A stretch of DNA of 64,000 nucleotides from Asterochloris sp. CNOR1 (lineage: Eukaryota; Chlorophyta; Trebouxiophyceae; Trebouxiales; Trebouxiaceae): NCBI GenBank assembly GCA_963969365.1, contig OZ017759.1, positions 1,178,001 through 1,242,000 of the forward strand. The letters run 5' to 3'. Of this stretch, positions 1 through 11,700 are shown in pieces. The notes under the pieces were generated by a model, which was not told the DNA's origin, searched no databases, and saw only the letters and a program-made list of their open reading frames with translations. Position 1 is the stretch's first letter; each line of letters starts with the position of its first letter. The position numbers and the translations under genes were made by a program.

Positions 1-558
1 TACCAGGTGGCTGCATTGGTCGCGGAGCTGAATGCTTGGGGTCTCCAATTTAGCAGATGGCAGCTGCGTTTTGGGGTCATACCGCGGTCACCCCACCTGA
101 CACAGCAGAGCTGACGCCACAGCCTGCTCATACGCTACTGGCTGGGCAGCGGGCAGCTGCTAAAGGCTGCCTCCCTGTGCCTGGATGCGTTGCTGCAGTA
201 CCTTGCTGTGGCTCACTCACCACATTGTGATCAGCTTTTCACTCTATGCTTTGGCTGCAGATGTGGTCTGGCCATTCAGATACTTTCTGTGCCAGCCTGA
301 GACCCACTGGATTTCGACTCTGCCTGACTGCAGCTTTTCTAAATCTGCTGCTAAGGCTGCAGGTGCTCGTCAGCAGCACAAAGTTTCCAGGTCTGGTCTC
401 TAATACCGATGGCACTGATGTTCAGCTCCCTGCAGCTACTGAACCTGCTGTCGTGTCTACAGGCGCTCCAACAGAAGCGCAGACCTGCAAGCCTGCATTT
501 GAAGCAGTCCTTGGCGTCAACCTGGCTACAGCCAACCAGCCTGCTGCCATGTTTCCAG
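1..558 (+). other. Unresolved 5' part of the HhH-GPD-like gene
   Basis: This stretch lies upstream of the first exon I can assign. The family has a longer N-terminal half, so one or more exons should be here or to the left of the window. Open stretches exist, for example the first 110 bases in frame 1 and around 260-350, but none shows a motif I can align, so I did not assign exons. Confidence 0.35.
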
Positions 559-1545
559 GTGCTCTCTGGCAGCGCAGACTTGCAGGCCCTAGAGGACCCC
601 TCCATTCCGCAGCCTGAGCTGCGCAAGGCGCTGCTCGGGCTCCCTGGCATGGGCCCCTACACTTCAGCCAACGTGCTGCAGCTGCTGGGCCACTACAGCT
701 GCGTGCCCTGTGACTCTGAGACGCTGCGGCACCTGCAAGACGTGCATGGCCTGCGCAGGAGTACCATGGCAACGGTGCAAGCGGATGCTCAGAAGGTGGG
801 TCAGCCTGCTCTGAAATGAAGCACTGCAGCCCTCAGAAGTCTTTGCTGGCACCCAGGCAGCACCTGGCGTCTGTAGTCCTTGCTGCCTGCTGCTGTGTGG
901 CAGCATGGCTGTGCATGAGTGGCTGCTCAAGTCTGCCAGCTTCAGCGCCCATCACCCTGGTTGCCTGGTGCTGCTGGGCCTGCATGGTGGTGTCGAAGGT
1001 GTTGTGCATGCCTTCTCTTACCCTCGTGCAGTGCTGCTGTCTCATTCAGTCATTCTTTTGTGCAGCTCTACTCTCAGTATGCGCCTTATGAGTACATGGC
1101 GTACTGGTTCGAAATTTGGCAATCGTATGAGGCCCTGATCGGCTGCAGGTCAGTGTCCGGTACTGCTGCCTCCTCTGTGCAGCAGCTGGGTGCAGCATTG
1201 CGTCCACTCAACCATCTCTGCCCCAGTGCAGCTTTGAGCTGGCAGACCCCAGCCTCTATGGCAGGTGCACAGGTGAGTGGCGGCTGCTAGGAGCTAACTT
1301 GTCTTTGTAGGCAGCTCTGTGCACTCTGATAGCATCTTCGGCCTGCAGGCACCAACATGCGCAAGCAGGCCAAGGCCAAGTCTCCATTTAAGGCTGAGTC
1401 TGCAGACCAGGCGTCACCTGGCGCATCCGTACCCACAGCACGTAAGCGAAAGCACAAGACAGGGTGCCACCATAAAGACGCTGGACCACAGGCGCCACAC
1501 GCGGCCAGCTGCAAGCTCACACGGTCAGCTGCATGCTCAAACTGA
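559..1545 (+). CDS. HhH-GPD DNA-glycosylase-like protein, 3' exons
   Basis: Putative base-excision-repair glycosylase of the plant/algal HhH-GPD family. Four exons join in phase: 559-795, 1066-1148, 1232-1272 and 1349-1545 (stop). The first carries the helix-hairpin-helix core LPGMGPYTSANVL followed by GHYSCVPCDSETLRHL, including the Asp that follows the hairpin in this superfamily. The second encodes QYAPYEYMAYWFEIW, matching the YGKYAPFQFLAYW-type segment of plant members. The last exon is a basic, low-complexity tail (RKRKHK) ending in a stop. The 5' half is missing or unresolved, so substrate class cannot be told. The closest plant relatives I recall are annotated only as HhH-GPD base excision repair family, so enzymatic activity is inference. 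Confidence 0.85.
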
Positions 1546-1581
1546 AATCTCTGATGTGCCCACCGAGTTCAAGTTTCCTTG

Positions 1582-1586
1582 TGTAA
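1582..1586 (+). terminator. Putative TGTAA polyadenylation signal
   Basis: TGTAA lies 37 bases after the stop of the glycosylase-like gene. UGUAA is the established poly(A) signal of chlorophyte algae. Position and motif fit, but a five-base match alone is weak. Confidence 0.45.
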
Positions 1587-1891
1587 TGTGAGTTGACATC
1601 TTGACATTGAATACAGACTCTCCCCTCCCCGGTGTCCCTATCAATCTCTGCAAGCAAGGCAGCACAGGGTGACTATGCTGGAGCCACAGTTATCCACATG
1701 TGTTTGCTGGGCCTCTCCAGGCGGTGCTGATGGGGGATGCAGTGCTGCGAGTACAGGACATGAACCTGCAAAGTGAGCAATCAGCCACATTGGGACTGTG
1801 ATGTGCCTCAAGCAATGCAGGCAAACTTTGATGGTCTCAGTGGCAGCAAAGGCTGAGGGCTGTCAATCCGCAGGCTCAGTTGCAGGGGCAG
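1587..1891. other. Intergenic stretch, nothing assigned
   Basis: Probable 3' flank between two convergent genes. I see no ORF, repeat or structured element that I can support. Confidence 0.5.
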
Positions 1892-2832
1892 CTAAGGCAC
1901 CCGCACATGCGGGCACACCTCACGCAGCAGGTCGCCCCACAGCCGCCGCACAGCAGTGAGTGCCCGCTGCTGCTTGTCTCTCAGCAAGACAAAGCGCTGC
2001 TGACCAGGGCTGCGCTCGTCGGGCTGTCCATTGCATAGCTGTGACCACAGCACACAGCCTGGCACTCCGCTGTGTGTACTGGTCAAACAACTCACCTGGT
2101 GCTTGATGTTGGCCAGTACACATCAGACCACCAGCCTCACTCCCAGCCTGGCCTTCTGCTGTGCGCCCAGCATGCGCATCTGACTGTTCCACCACAGCTT
2201 GCAAGCCGGCATGCTGCTGGGCGCCTCAACAGCGCTGCTGAGCCCCTGCCGACCGACCTGACTCTGTTTGCAGACAGAGCTCTGTTGATGGCGCAGCACC
2301 AGTGCTTGCAATGATGGCCTCTCAGGGGCAGACCAGTCCAGTTGTCCTGGACAAGGGGCTGTTTCTCCGCCACTTGCCTGTAAAATGCAGCAGCTGAGGC
2401 CTCCATGCAGGCGGCAGTCCAGGTGTGCCAGGGTCAGCTTCTCCAGCTCTGGGTCACAGTGAACTGGCAGGGACATGCCTGGCTCTGGGCAATTAGCGAG
2501 GATGGTGGAACCAGCTGGGACTGGATGGGTCAGCAGAGGGATGAGGCGCCCTGCCGCCCCTGGATGGCAGTGAAGGTGACCTTTGGCTGCACCTGAGCCC
2601 CCTCAACGAAGAATTGTGGTGCAGGAGCCACAACGCCGGGTGTAGCTGGCACCGAAAGAGCTGGCATGCAGCCCTGACGCAGGCTGCAGTCCGGCACAGG
2701 GCCAGTAAGCAGAAGCCAGAAGTAGCAGATCATGGGCGAACGAGGAGCCTCTGCTCCGCACTGCCACAGCTGAACTGCATGTCCGCCAGGCACCTGTAGC
2801 ATGTCTGCAGAGGGCATCTGTGTGCAGCTCAT
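1892..2832 (-). CDS. Possible unidentified gene
   Basis: Several antisense stretches read like protein. A 99-codon frame starts at 2832 (QVPGGHAVQLWQCG, then FFVEGAQVQPKVTFTAIQ). A second frame from 2476 contains LPVHCDPELEKLTLAHLDCR. A charged helical end reads LLRDKQQRALTAVRRLWGDL and stops at 1892. They could be exons of one gene, but I found no junction set that joins them in phase and recognise no family. A weak resemblance of the last piece to UreD C-termini was not convincing. This may be a diverged gene, a remnant, or chance frames in GC-rich DNA. Confidence 0.3.
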
Positions 2833-3307
2833 GATGTTGTCAAAATGCCTATGTAGCAGACATCCTCAGCAGGGTGTCATGCATGCAAAGGCTGCACAAT
2901 TGGTCTGCAGATTGGCTCAACATGTTTGCTGACATGTGAACGCCCGTCGGGGCTCCAATAATCAGGTGCAAGAAAGCAATGCAAGCCTGTAAAGTTCCAT
3001 GCTGCCTGCAGTGTCAGGCATCAATGCAGGGGAAGAATCTAGTTTAATGGCCAAGTAGCAGGCATCTTGCCCATTGCACGCATTTCGAATTGCTCATGCC
3101 ATATACATGCAGCTTATCCTTTGCCCAGTAACAAAAGCAAATGATGAAGCGTCGCCTAGCTGTCCTTGGGTGGCAGTGGTGTCGCCCAGTCCAGATAGCG
3201 TATGGACTCCTTGGGCCTCTCTCTCTTGCTCAAACCATGCAGCAGCCTTCTGGGGCAACTGCCGAAGGGGGGGCTGTCAGTGTTAGCCGCTAGGTGGAAA
3301 GCGCTGA

Positions 3308-4867
3308 AGGCTGTTGGAAAAGATATCAGGTGATCTTGGCCAGACAGCCCTTGGGCTAGCCCCTGTTAGGGCTCACATGCCATCAAGCTGCCTGCAAAAC
3401 ATGTACGCCCAAGACTCGGCAGCGGTCGGGGCTGGAGGGGGCATATCTGAGGCGTTCAGGTGCCTGCAAGGAGTGCAGCAAGGCAGCCCCCTCAGCCCAC
3501 TCCTCTTTGGACTGCTGATCGATGTGCTGGACAAGGTCATGCGCAAAGTTAAAGGAAACCATGCACCCACGCTCATGTTTCATGATGTGCCGCTGCTGCT
3601 CTTCGCAGACGATTTGGTGCACATGAGCACAAGTGAAGAAGGACTGCAACGATTGCTGAATGCTTTACAGATATTCTGTGAAAACAGGCTGCTCAGAGTC
3701 AGTTTGGTCAAGACGGAAGTGGTGGTGTTTGAGACACAGCGCCAAGAATGCAGCACCTTCACATACAGTGGGCACCCCCTGATGCGCTCGGATTTATTCA
3801 AGTACCTGGGCCTGTGGTTTGAAGCCACCAAGGAGGGCTTTACCAAATCCCTTGGCGAGCACCTGGAAGCTGCGCGTAAAACCATGAACAACATGCTCAG
3901 GCGCTGTGCACAGGTCAGTCTGACGTGCCCGCGCCGCATCTGCAAATTGTTTGATGCCTTGGTGCTGCCCATATTGAGCTATGGCTGTGAGGTCTGGTTC
4001 TGGGACCACAGAGCAGGCACACAAGCCACAGCGCAGCTTGAGTCTCTGCATGCACAATTTTTGCGCAGATTGCTTGGCATCCACTGCCACACACACAGTC
4101 TGATTGCACTTGCTGAGTTTGGCAGATAATTCCTGGCAGTGCATTGGCAGCGGCAAGTGGACAGGTTCAGACAATGCATTTGGGACCTCAAGCCGAAGCT
4201 TCAGAAGGAGCCCCTGCTATGGGCTATGTATGACGGCGTCTGCTACCTGCCGCTGTACCGCGACCTCTCCTTGGCCCCCTTCTGTGCACTACAGGCACAT
4301 GGCAGCGCAGAGACAGCCCCTAGCCAGGAACAGCATGAGCAGCGCTTCAGAGACTGCCAGGTCGCCACCGTGGCCACCTACATGCAGATGCGGGGTCCCA
4401 ACACGGCCTATGCCATGCAGACATACCTGACCAGGATCAGAGGCTTCAGGCTACGCAGAGCCTATGCCAGCATCAGGTGCAGCAGCCACCAGCTGCGCGT
4501 ACAGACTGGGCGATACCTATTGCCCCAGCTCAAGCGAGAGGACCGGACATGCCGAATCTGTGGGTCACCGAATGAGATTGAGGATGAAAGCCATATCCTG
4601 CTACACTGCCCAGGACTTGCAGACCTCCGGTCTGCTCACAGCCACCTGTTTGCGGAGCAGCAGCAGTCGTTGGCAACGCTGTTTAAACAACCACCAAGCG
4701 GAGTGGCCACGTACATCAGGGCAGCACTGCTCCAGCACGCAACTGTGCTGGGCATCACTGGGGGCACATCTGGGCCTAAACGAGGAACAGGCACCCTGGG
4801 TGACCCCTCTATGTGCCGTGATGTGTCCCCAGCTCACCAGCTGCTGATTAGAGCCCCAATTTCATAG
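3308..4867 (+). pseudogene. LINE ORF2 fragment: reverse transcriptase and CCHC tail
   Basis: The frame runs from 3308 to the stop at 4867 with one in-frame TAA at 4127-4129; otherwise it is open for about 520 codons. RT motifs visible in order are GVQQGSPLSPLLF (motif 4 region), LLFADDLVHMS (the catalytic FADD box), and SLVKTEVVVF with FKYLGLWF (motifs D and E). An arginine-rich thumb region and LPILSYGCEVW follow. The C-terminus has CRICGSPNEIEDESHILLHC, a zinc knuckle typical of LINE ORF2 ends. The near-intact frame suggests a young copy, though it cannot move by itself because its 5' end is missing. Confidence 0.9.
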
Positions 4868-5341
4868 CCAATGCGCTAGACTCATCACAGGATTGTCTTC
4901 CCCTAAGGTCCCCATGCTGAGTTGTTGCTTGGGGTGTGCCGCCTTGGAGCCTGGTGCCCTGCGAGGGGAAGACTGCTGGCCACAGTCGTACCCAAGCATA
5001 ACTCTCTCATGACTGCGAAGTCTACGAGCTGAGAGGGCGTGGCAAGCCAATCAGGGGTGCTGGGCCCCCCCCTGCGCCATACAGGATCCAGGGTGTTTGC
5101 ATTCCGGGCAGCAACCTCAGCTAGCAGTCCAACGTGGTGATGAAGCCCAGCACAGTGCCAAGGCCTGCCATGAGCGCCGGCGCCGGCCGGCTCCCTCTTT
5201 ACCAGCCAAGTACAATGACCTGCTTGATATGCCTGTACTGCTTCTTTTTGTACCCCTACACCTTCAGCAAAGTTCATTGGTAGGATGAAATGATCACAGT
5301 CCTATGCCCGTGCATTGCGGCTACGGACTTTATATTTAAAC

Positions 5342-5361
5342 CAATCAATCAATCAATCAAT
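5342..5361 (+). repeat. (CAAT)n tail of the LINE
   Basis: Five tandem CAAT units directly follow the LINE 3' sequence. Simple-repeat tails of this kind replace poly(A) in several LINE clades and mark the 3' end of the insertion. Confidence 0.85.
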
Positions 5362-5753
5362 GGCAACAAATGGTGGCAAGTGCCTGTCTTGCTGCATATG
5401 CAGTGTCTGCAGCAGACGATGGCAGAAATGATGAACGTCTGCCGCAAGCACACAGCGCTGGACATTGCCTTCAATCAGGCAATGAGGTGCAAATCAAGCC
5501 TCCGTGCCAGCACTTCGGCAGCCGGCAGACATCAGCTCTTGCAAGGGCTGCACTGCTGCAGCGACCTGGGAGGGCACACCGCTCCGTACACTGTAGTCCT
5601 TCTTTATACGATGCCATGCTGTATGCATGCAATGGGCTTCACAGCCCCTCACAGAGCTTGCAGTGGTGACGAGCCGCATGTGACATAGGAAAACGCAACC
5701 TAAACGGTCTTCACAGCGGCTTGCAGTGCAGTCAAGTCGATCTGGGGCCTGAG
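5362..5753. other. LINE-UTP14 interval; probable UTP14 promoter and 5' UTR
   Basis: No supportable ORF. By position it should hold the UTP14 promoter and leader; I recognise no TATA box or other element. Confidence 0.4.
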
Positions 5754-8700
5754 ATGGTCGGCAACAAGCCATACAAAGGCAGGAAATCGGGTTCCAAGCA
5801 GTCCAAGTCCAAGCTCAAGAGTGATGGGAACCCCATGGATGTCTATGAGGCAGAGGAGCAGGAGCCAGAGGAGCACCGCAAAGCTGGGCAGCGCTACGAT
5901 GTGAGAAGTCCAGCAGCAATTTGGCAAATTGAGCACATTTTCTGACAGGCAGGCTGCTATCATTCACGGCATTGCCAGGTGGCTCCATGACTTCTACTGT
6001 CTGCTTTCTGCTGCCTGCAGAGGGTAGACAACTATGAGTATGAGCTGCCGTCGGACTTTGAGGATGAGGAAATTGATGAAGATGAAGCCTTTGGACCAGA
6101 TGATGATGTCAAGCTTGGCCACCTGCTGGGCAGCAAGCGCAAGGGGAAGCATCTGGCCGCAGGCGATGCTCCAGCAGAGCCTGCGGCAGAGGACACAGGT
6201 GACACAGCCCTGCGCTTCAGTGCAGGCGCGCCGATGCCAGCTGCAGTGGCGTTCAAGGGCAGATGATGCCTCCAGCTTCATGACTGCTTCCTGGCACATC
6301 TCCCAATCGTGCCTGTGCATCTAGTGCTGCGCACACCCTGTGGCATATACTCACATTCACATCTGTCCGCTTGACACACAGTTTTTCCGGGTTCCACAGG
6401 CTCTGAGAGCGAAGAGGCAGGGCTGTTGGAGAGCAGTGACGAAGATCTGGAGGCTGCTGGCATGGAGGCAGTGGACCCTGACGACCTATCTGAGGATGTG
6501 GGTTCCTGACATTGCTGTATGCCCTCTGCAGGAGTTCTGCCCTGTCCTGCTGGGCTCTTGCAGTCTTGCATTTTGCAGGCAAGAGATTGCCGGTGACACG
6601 GAGTCAACAGGGTCCCCTCAGTGGCCTATCTGATGATGTGAGGTGCTGGCAGGCCAGTGCCTGTCTACTGGTTTGGGAATGGGAGTGTTGGCAGCTGTGC
6701 ACGCTGTCTTGTGGCGTCATTGCAGGCAGGCTGGTGTGGCTTTTCACATCAGAGCTGCAGGTGTGCACAGCATAACTGCCGTCCTGTCTCATGAGCGCTC
6801 TGCTTGCCCAGGAATTGGGCCCTGACAGTCTGCTGCTGTGCATGATTGTGAAAGCTGACAGGCTGTTGAAGTATGACATGCGTCTCAGGGTGTTGAGCTC
6901 CCTGACCATTGTTGCCCTGCTCAGTTGTCACCAGGACTGCTAATACAGTGTGGGTGCGGCCAGTCGGGGTGTGGCTTTGCACGCTTGAGCTGGGAAGGCA
7001 GGCAATGCTGCGTGAGCCAGCCAGTGGCAACAGCCTGTGCTGCAGCTCTCAAGACCTCTGGCCTGGTGCCCTGCTGCTGCATGCTGCAGGATGCAGGGTA
7101 TGTTTTGCGCGTCGGGATTCATGCTTAGAGGCAGCACTACCTGCTTTGCGGTGTTGCTCTCGCTTTGTGATGTGCGGCCCTACTGCATGCTGCAGGAGGC
7201 AGAGCGTCTCTTTGGAGTAGCCCGCCCCGGCAGCATGCGCAGCCACGACCAGGCTGGGCCGAGCAAAAGCGACACTGGAGGCCAGCCTGGCGACGCTGAC
7301 CTGTTGGATATGGCAGAGGGCCTGCCAGGTTCAGAGGACGGCGAGGAAACTACAGCCATGGCCACAGACAGCGGCAGCGGTGGGACAGGTGCGCTCAAGG
7401 CCCTGCCAGACCTCTAGAGGCGTATGCAGTCCGTGGTGTGTTGGGAGCAGCGCATCACTAAATGTTTGCTAGCCGCATAGCTCAGTCTGCTTTCAGGTCT
7501 AGACAGCAAGTACTGCTGCTGCTGGCCACAAGCATTGGTAGCAAGGAACGCTGGGGACTGTGCACAGCTCAATGTCAGCTGTCAAGTCAATAATTGACTA
7601 TCCTCATGCATTCAAAATCTGCTGCAGATTCAGAGGGTGTTGACGAGGAGGCCCATGCTGGCCTGCTAGCAGATGTGCGGGCAGAGCTGCGGGGCAAGGG
7701 GGCGAAGCGCAAGGCCCACCTCATTTCAGAGGCCTACCCAGAGTCAGAGTACAACCTGCAGCCCGCAGGTGGGGTGGCAGTGGCTGCTGCAGTGGCCTTA
7801 ACTGCTGTTGGCTGCTGCCTCACTGGATGCTGCGACACCAGAGAAAGGCGTGAATGCATTCGATGTGGTGTCGTCTGACATATGCATCTTATTGTGCTGG
7901 CCATAGCTGCCCTGCCTAGAGGCCCTCCCAGAGTCAGAGTGTGATCTGCAGTTTGCAGGCATCAGACTCCCCTTGGGTGCCGCAGGAAGTCGGCTGTGGT
8001 GCATGAGCATGCTGCCCACTGCAGAGTCTGCATCCCCAATAACCAGCCTATGAGGATGTGTCGACGGGCTGAACAGCACTCTGGCGGTGGTACTTGTCTC
8101 CTGCTGCCACCAGCAGACGCGTGCCCCTTGCTGCTCGCCCTCTGCTGCTGTGAATCTCATGAGCCTCGCTGATCGCTGCCCTGTGCTGACTGCGCCCATC
8201 ATGCATGCTGCCCACGGCGCAGGCACCCTGCACACGACAGCACAGCGTCACACTCCACACATGCCTCCAGGTTGCTGGGGGATCAGCTCACACGTATACG
8301 GGCTGCACGGCCTCCACGCTGTCCCTGCTCCGCTTTGCAGGCGCAGAGGGTCAGCTCAGCATCGCCGACCTCGTCAGGGGCTTGGGGGACCAGCGTGCCC
8401 GCCTGGGGCCTGCCCGCAAAACCCTGGAGCGGCTAGCCCGAAAGGCTGAGCCGGTGGCTCCCCCACTGCCGGGGCCTGTGCAGCGCAGGCAGGAGCGCCG
8501 CGCTGGCTACGAGCATGCCAAAGAGGATGTCGCTAAATGGCGGGGCATTGTCAAGGTAATGGAAGGCCCGCAGTGCTTGAGGAGCAGGCTTGTGGCCTGA
8601 GGTCGCAGTGGGTTTGCATGAGGGCCAGGCATGGCCAAGAGCATGGGCATCCACTTCCCCCCGGGACTCAAAAATGCACAATTGCCTCAATCATGGTTGA

Positions 8701-11700
8701 GAGCGCCGCATTGGCTATGAGCATGCCAAGGAGGGTATTGCTAACTGGCATGGCATTGTCAAGGTGTGGCACCATGCTGTCTGCATCACCCGATCTGGCC
8801 AAAGTCTGTGTCAGCAATGTGCTGGGAACATGCCAAGGGAAATCTGACTGAGTGGCAGAGCATTGTCAAGGAGCCTTTGGGCTCTGCACTTGTATAGCGT
8901 CATGAAGGCAGTGCTGTTCAGGCTTGCTGCTTGGCTCCTGTGTTTGCTGCCTGGCAGAGGGCAGGGCACTATGGTCCAGAAGCTACTGAATGGGCATGAA
9001 GTTCATCATCTAATAAAGCTGGCAGAAGTCTGCACCACTTGATGAAACTCCATGCACTAGCACTGCTGATCCTTGATCACCAATGCCTAGCAAGCAAGGA
9101 GTGTCAGACCTTGCGCATCAACTTGGGGCACCAGCAAGCTGCAGGAAGTTCTGCTGGAATGGCGTCAGCACATTGTTGAAGAGCACAAGCATGTTCATGT
9201 GCAGCCGGACAAATGGCAAATTGATAAATGCTTTAAGGTGCAAGTGGTTGCAAAGAAAAGCACCCTCATGTTCTTTGCATACCTTTGGACAACCAGTTTG
9301 CAATCCCTGCAGAGCAAGTGCTATCCCTTGCCTAATGCTGGCTGCAGATGCGGCCAACACTGTCCAACAGGCGGCAGCATCCCTCAAACAACCTTGAGTG
9401 CCAGGCATGCCCCTGAGCAGGTCAATGGCGAGGCACCCCACTTTGCTCTGCATGTGGTGACACCAAGCAGCAGCTCCTAAGCAACAGGCATGCCTCTTTG
9501 CAGGCAAACAGGGAGGCCCCAACCCTGCACTTCAAGTCAGGGGCGGAGGATGTTCCCCGCACGAATAGCACAGCTGCGCTGGCAGCCAAGTTCGCCCCTG
9601 AGGCTGGCTTGGAGGCAGAGGTGGCCGCCATGCTGGCTGCTGCAGGGGCCAGCAACGCAGAGGCGCTGGCGGAGGCCGAGGAGTCTTTGGCGCTCAATGT
9701 AAGCCCCACAAAGTATATGTAAGCAGCAAAGGGGTGTCCAATGCGAGACTTCAGAGTCAGCAGTGAGGGGGCGCTGGTGTGTCAAGATGGGCTCTCTTCT
9801 TTCCTGTTTGGCCCTGCCCTTGGGATTGGGTGCAGGCGCAAGATCTGAGTCTCTCACACTGTGACACGTACTGACTCCAGATAACTTATACATGGAGGGT
9901 CGAATAAGAGAGAGGCTCCTGGCGCATAGCGGTGGACCATAGGGACAGCGGCCGCAAAGATTTGGTGCTCAGCGCGCTTTCTGCTGCTTTTTGGATGGAT
10001 GGATGATGGCACCCAATGCAGGCTTCCAGCTGTCTTCTGCTCCAAACAAGCCCTGCAGCGCTCAGTGTAGCCCGTTGCTTAGTGCCTCACGGTAGCCATG
10101 GCGTTTGGGTGCGCAGCCTGGGTCCTTTGCCCAGCTGTGGCATTGCTTTTGGTTGCTCAGGCTTGGTCATCTGTCCACTGGTGCTCTGCACTGAGCATTG
10201 CTTCTGAGTGCTCAGCATGGGGCTTCAGCTCACCTAGCCTGAGGCTTGTGCTCAGCTGTCCCTGCTCTGTGAGTTGCTGTTGGGACCTGAACAAGGATAT
10301 CTCAGCTGTGCCCTGCTCTGTGCATTCTGGTTGGATGCTCAGCAGCATGGGACTTTTGCCCTTCTGTGACCTGTTTTGGGTGTTGGGCAGTTCGCAGGTA
10401 CTGCACATCTCCGTATGCAATGCAGGTGGCACGTGTTCCCCCATAGCCATTGTCTGTGACTCTGGGCATTAGAAATATACTGCTGCTCACAGCCATGGGG
10501 GCTCCATTGCACTTCCTGTGACGTGACTGGCTGCTGGGCAAGGATGAGAATTGCTGTGATCATGAGTGCAGCCCTTGCTGCCTGATTAACGCAAAACATC
10601 ACGATTGGGTAATTCTGAGCCCCACAGTCACACCAGTATTGTCCCTTTCAGCGTGTCGTGAAAGCAAGGTGCTGTTGTCTGCCTGGGCTGCCTTGGCCGC
10701 TCTGCAGCACAAGCAGCTTGTGGCAGGCCTGCTCACATAGGGACATCACATCCCTTGCACCGCATTCAAAAAACTTAGTTGCGAGCATCTGTCTCTGCTC
10801 ATGGAAGACATGAGACTGAGAGGGCAACAGCAATGGGACATTCTGTGAAGCTTGACCTGCTTGACGAGTACTCAAAATAGGCTCTTCATGCAGGCAATGT
10901 CTGTGTTTGGGGTTCAGGCGCGTCTGCTACCTTTACTAGCTGCCTGTCCATGTGCAGGCCACCGGTGTGGATGAGGCTGACGGGATGCAGACTGTCATCC
11001 TGCATAAATGGAGGGCTGACTGCCTGTAAGCAGGAGGCCAATGGGGGACGACTCAGTCCTCTGAAGTTTTTGCAGACGTCTGTCTTGGGAGCTGTGCAGG
11101 CCATGTCTGTGGAGGAGGCCAAGGAAAGGCGGGACCGCCTGGCTCGCATGCGCAACCTGCTGTTCTACCATGAGCAGAAGGCCAAGCGCGCGAAGGCCAT
11201 CAAGAGCAGGGACTACCATCGCCACGCCAAGAAGGCTGCCAAAACGAAGGTGGGTACAGGGGCTGATCTTGGGAATGGGAGCATGAATCTGTCTGGGCAC
11301 CCTTGTGCCTTCCATAGCCATTGGCTGGACGTAGCTTGCCATGAGTTCAGGTTGATGAATCAGGCAGGGAGGAGGTCTGCTGTGTGTCTTTTGTGCTGAG
11401 GAAAGAAGAGTTGACATGATGGACCTGGGGATGAAGGAAGCCATGAGCAGCTGAGGCGTATGGTGAGGCCTGCATGCGACACCTCACCAGTGCCAATGTT
11501 CAGCAGCTGATGAGCATAATGGGGTCTTCCACCAGTCTTACCAACCTTCCATAGGCAGTGAAGGGAGGTTCTTCATGAACTTCAAGCCACAATCCCACCA
11601 CAACCAGTGGGCTTCTCAATGGGCTGCGAGTCCTGCAGTTGCGTCATGCAGGCGCACCAGGCAGCTGTGCACGTGATTGCAGATTCTGCTGGGCCTGCCT

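Larger units (their letters stand above)
3308..5361 (+). mobile_element. 5'-truncated LINE (non-LTR retrotransposon)
   Basis: A LINE copy holding the second half of the reverse transcriptase, a C-terminal Cys/His knuckle, a 3' untranslated part (4868-5340) and a (CAAT)n microsatellite tail. Upstream of 3308 the reading frame is closed and the first RT motifs and any endonuclease are absent, the usual outcome of incomplete reverse transcription. The gene-like content ends about 390 bases before the UTP14 start codon. I could not fix the exact left edge or find a target-site duplication. The clade is uncertain: RT and CCHC tail fit L1/RandI-like algal elements. Confidence 0.92.

Noticed and set aside
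1892-2095. UreD (urease accessory) C-terminus
   Set aside because: Only a loose resemblance in one 30-residue helix; no other UreD motif is present.
3074-3286. N-terminal exon of the LINE reverse transcriptase
   Set aside because: The frame lacks RT motifs 1-2 and ends before 3308; it is more likely host flank or noise.
9120-9240. Extra UTP14 exon reading KLQEVLLEWRQHIVEEHK
   Set aside because: Open and helical, but adding it breaks the phase between exons 6 and 7, which fit without it; part of it looks like another exon echo.
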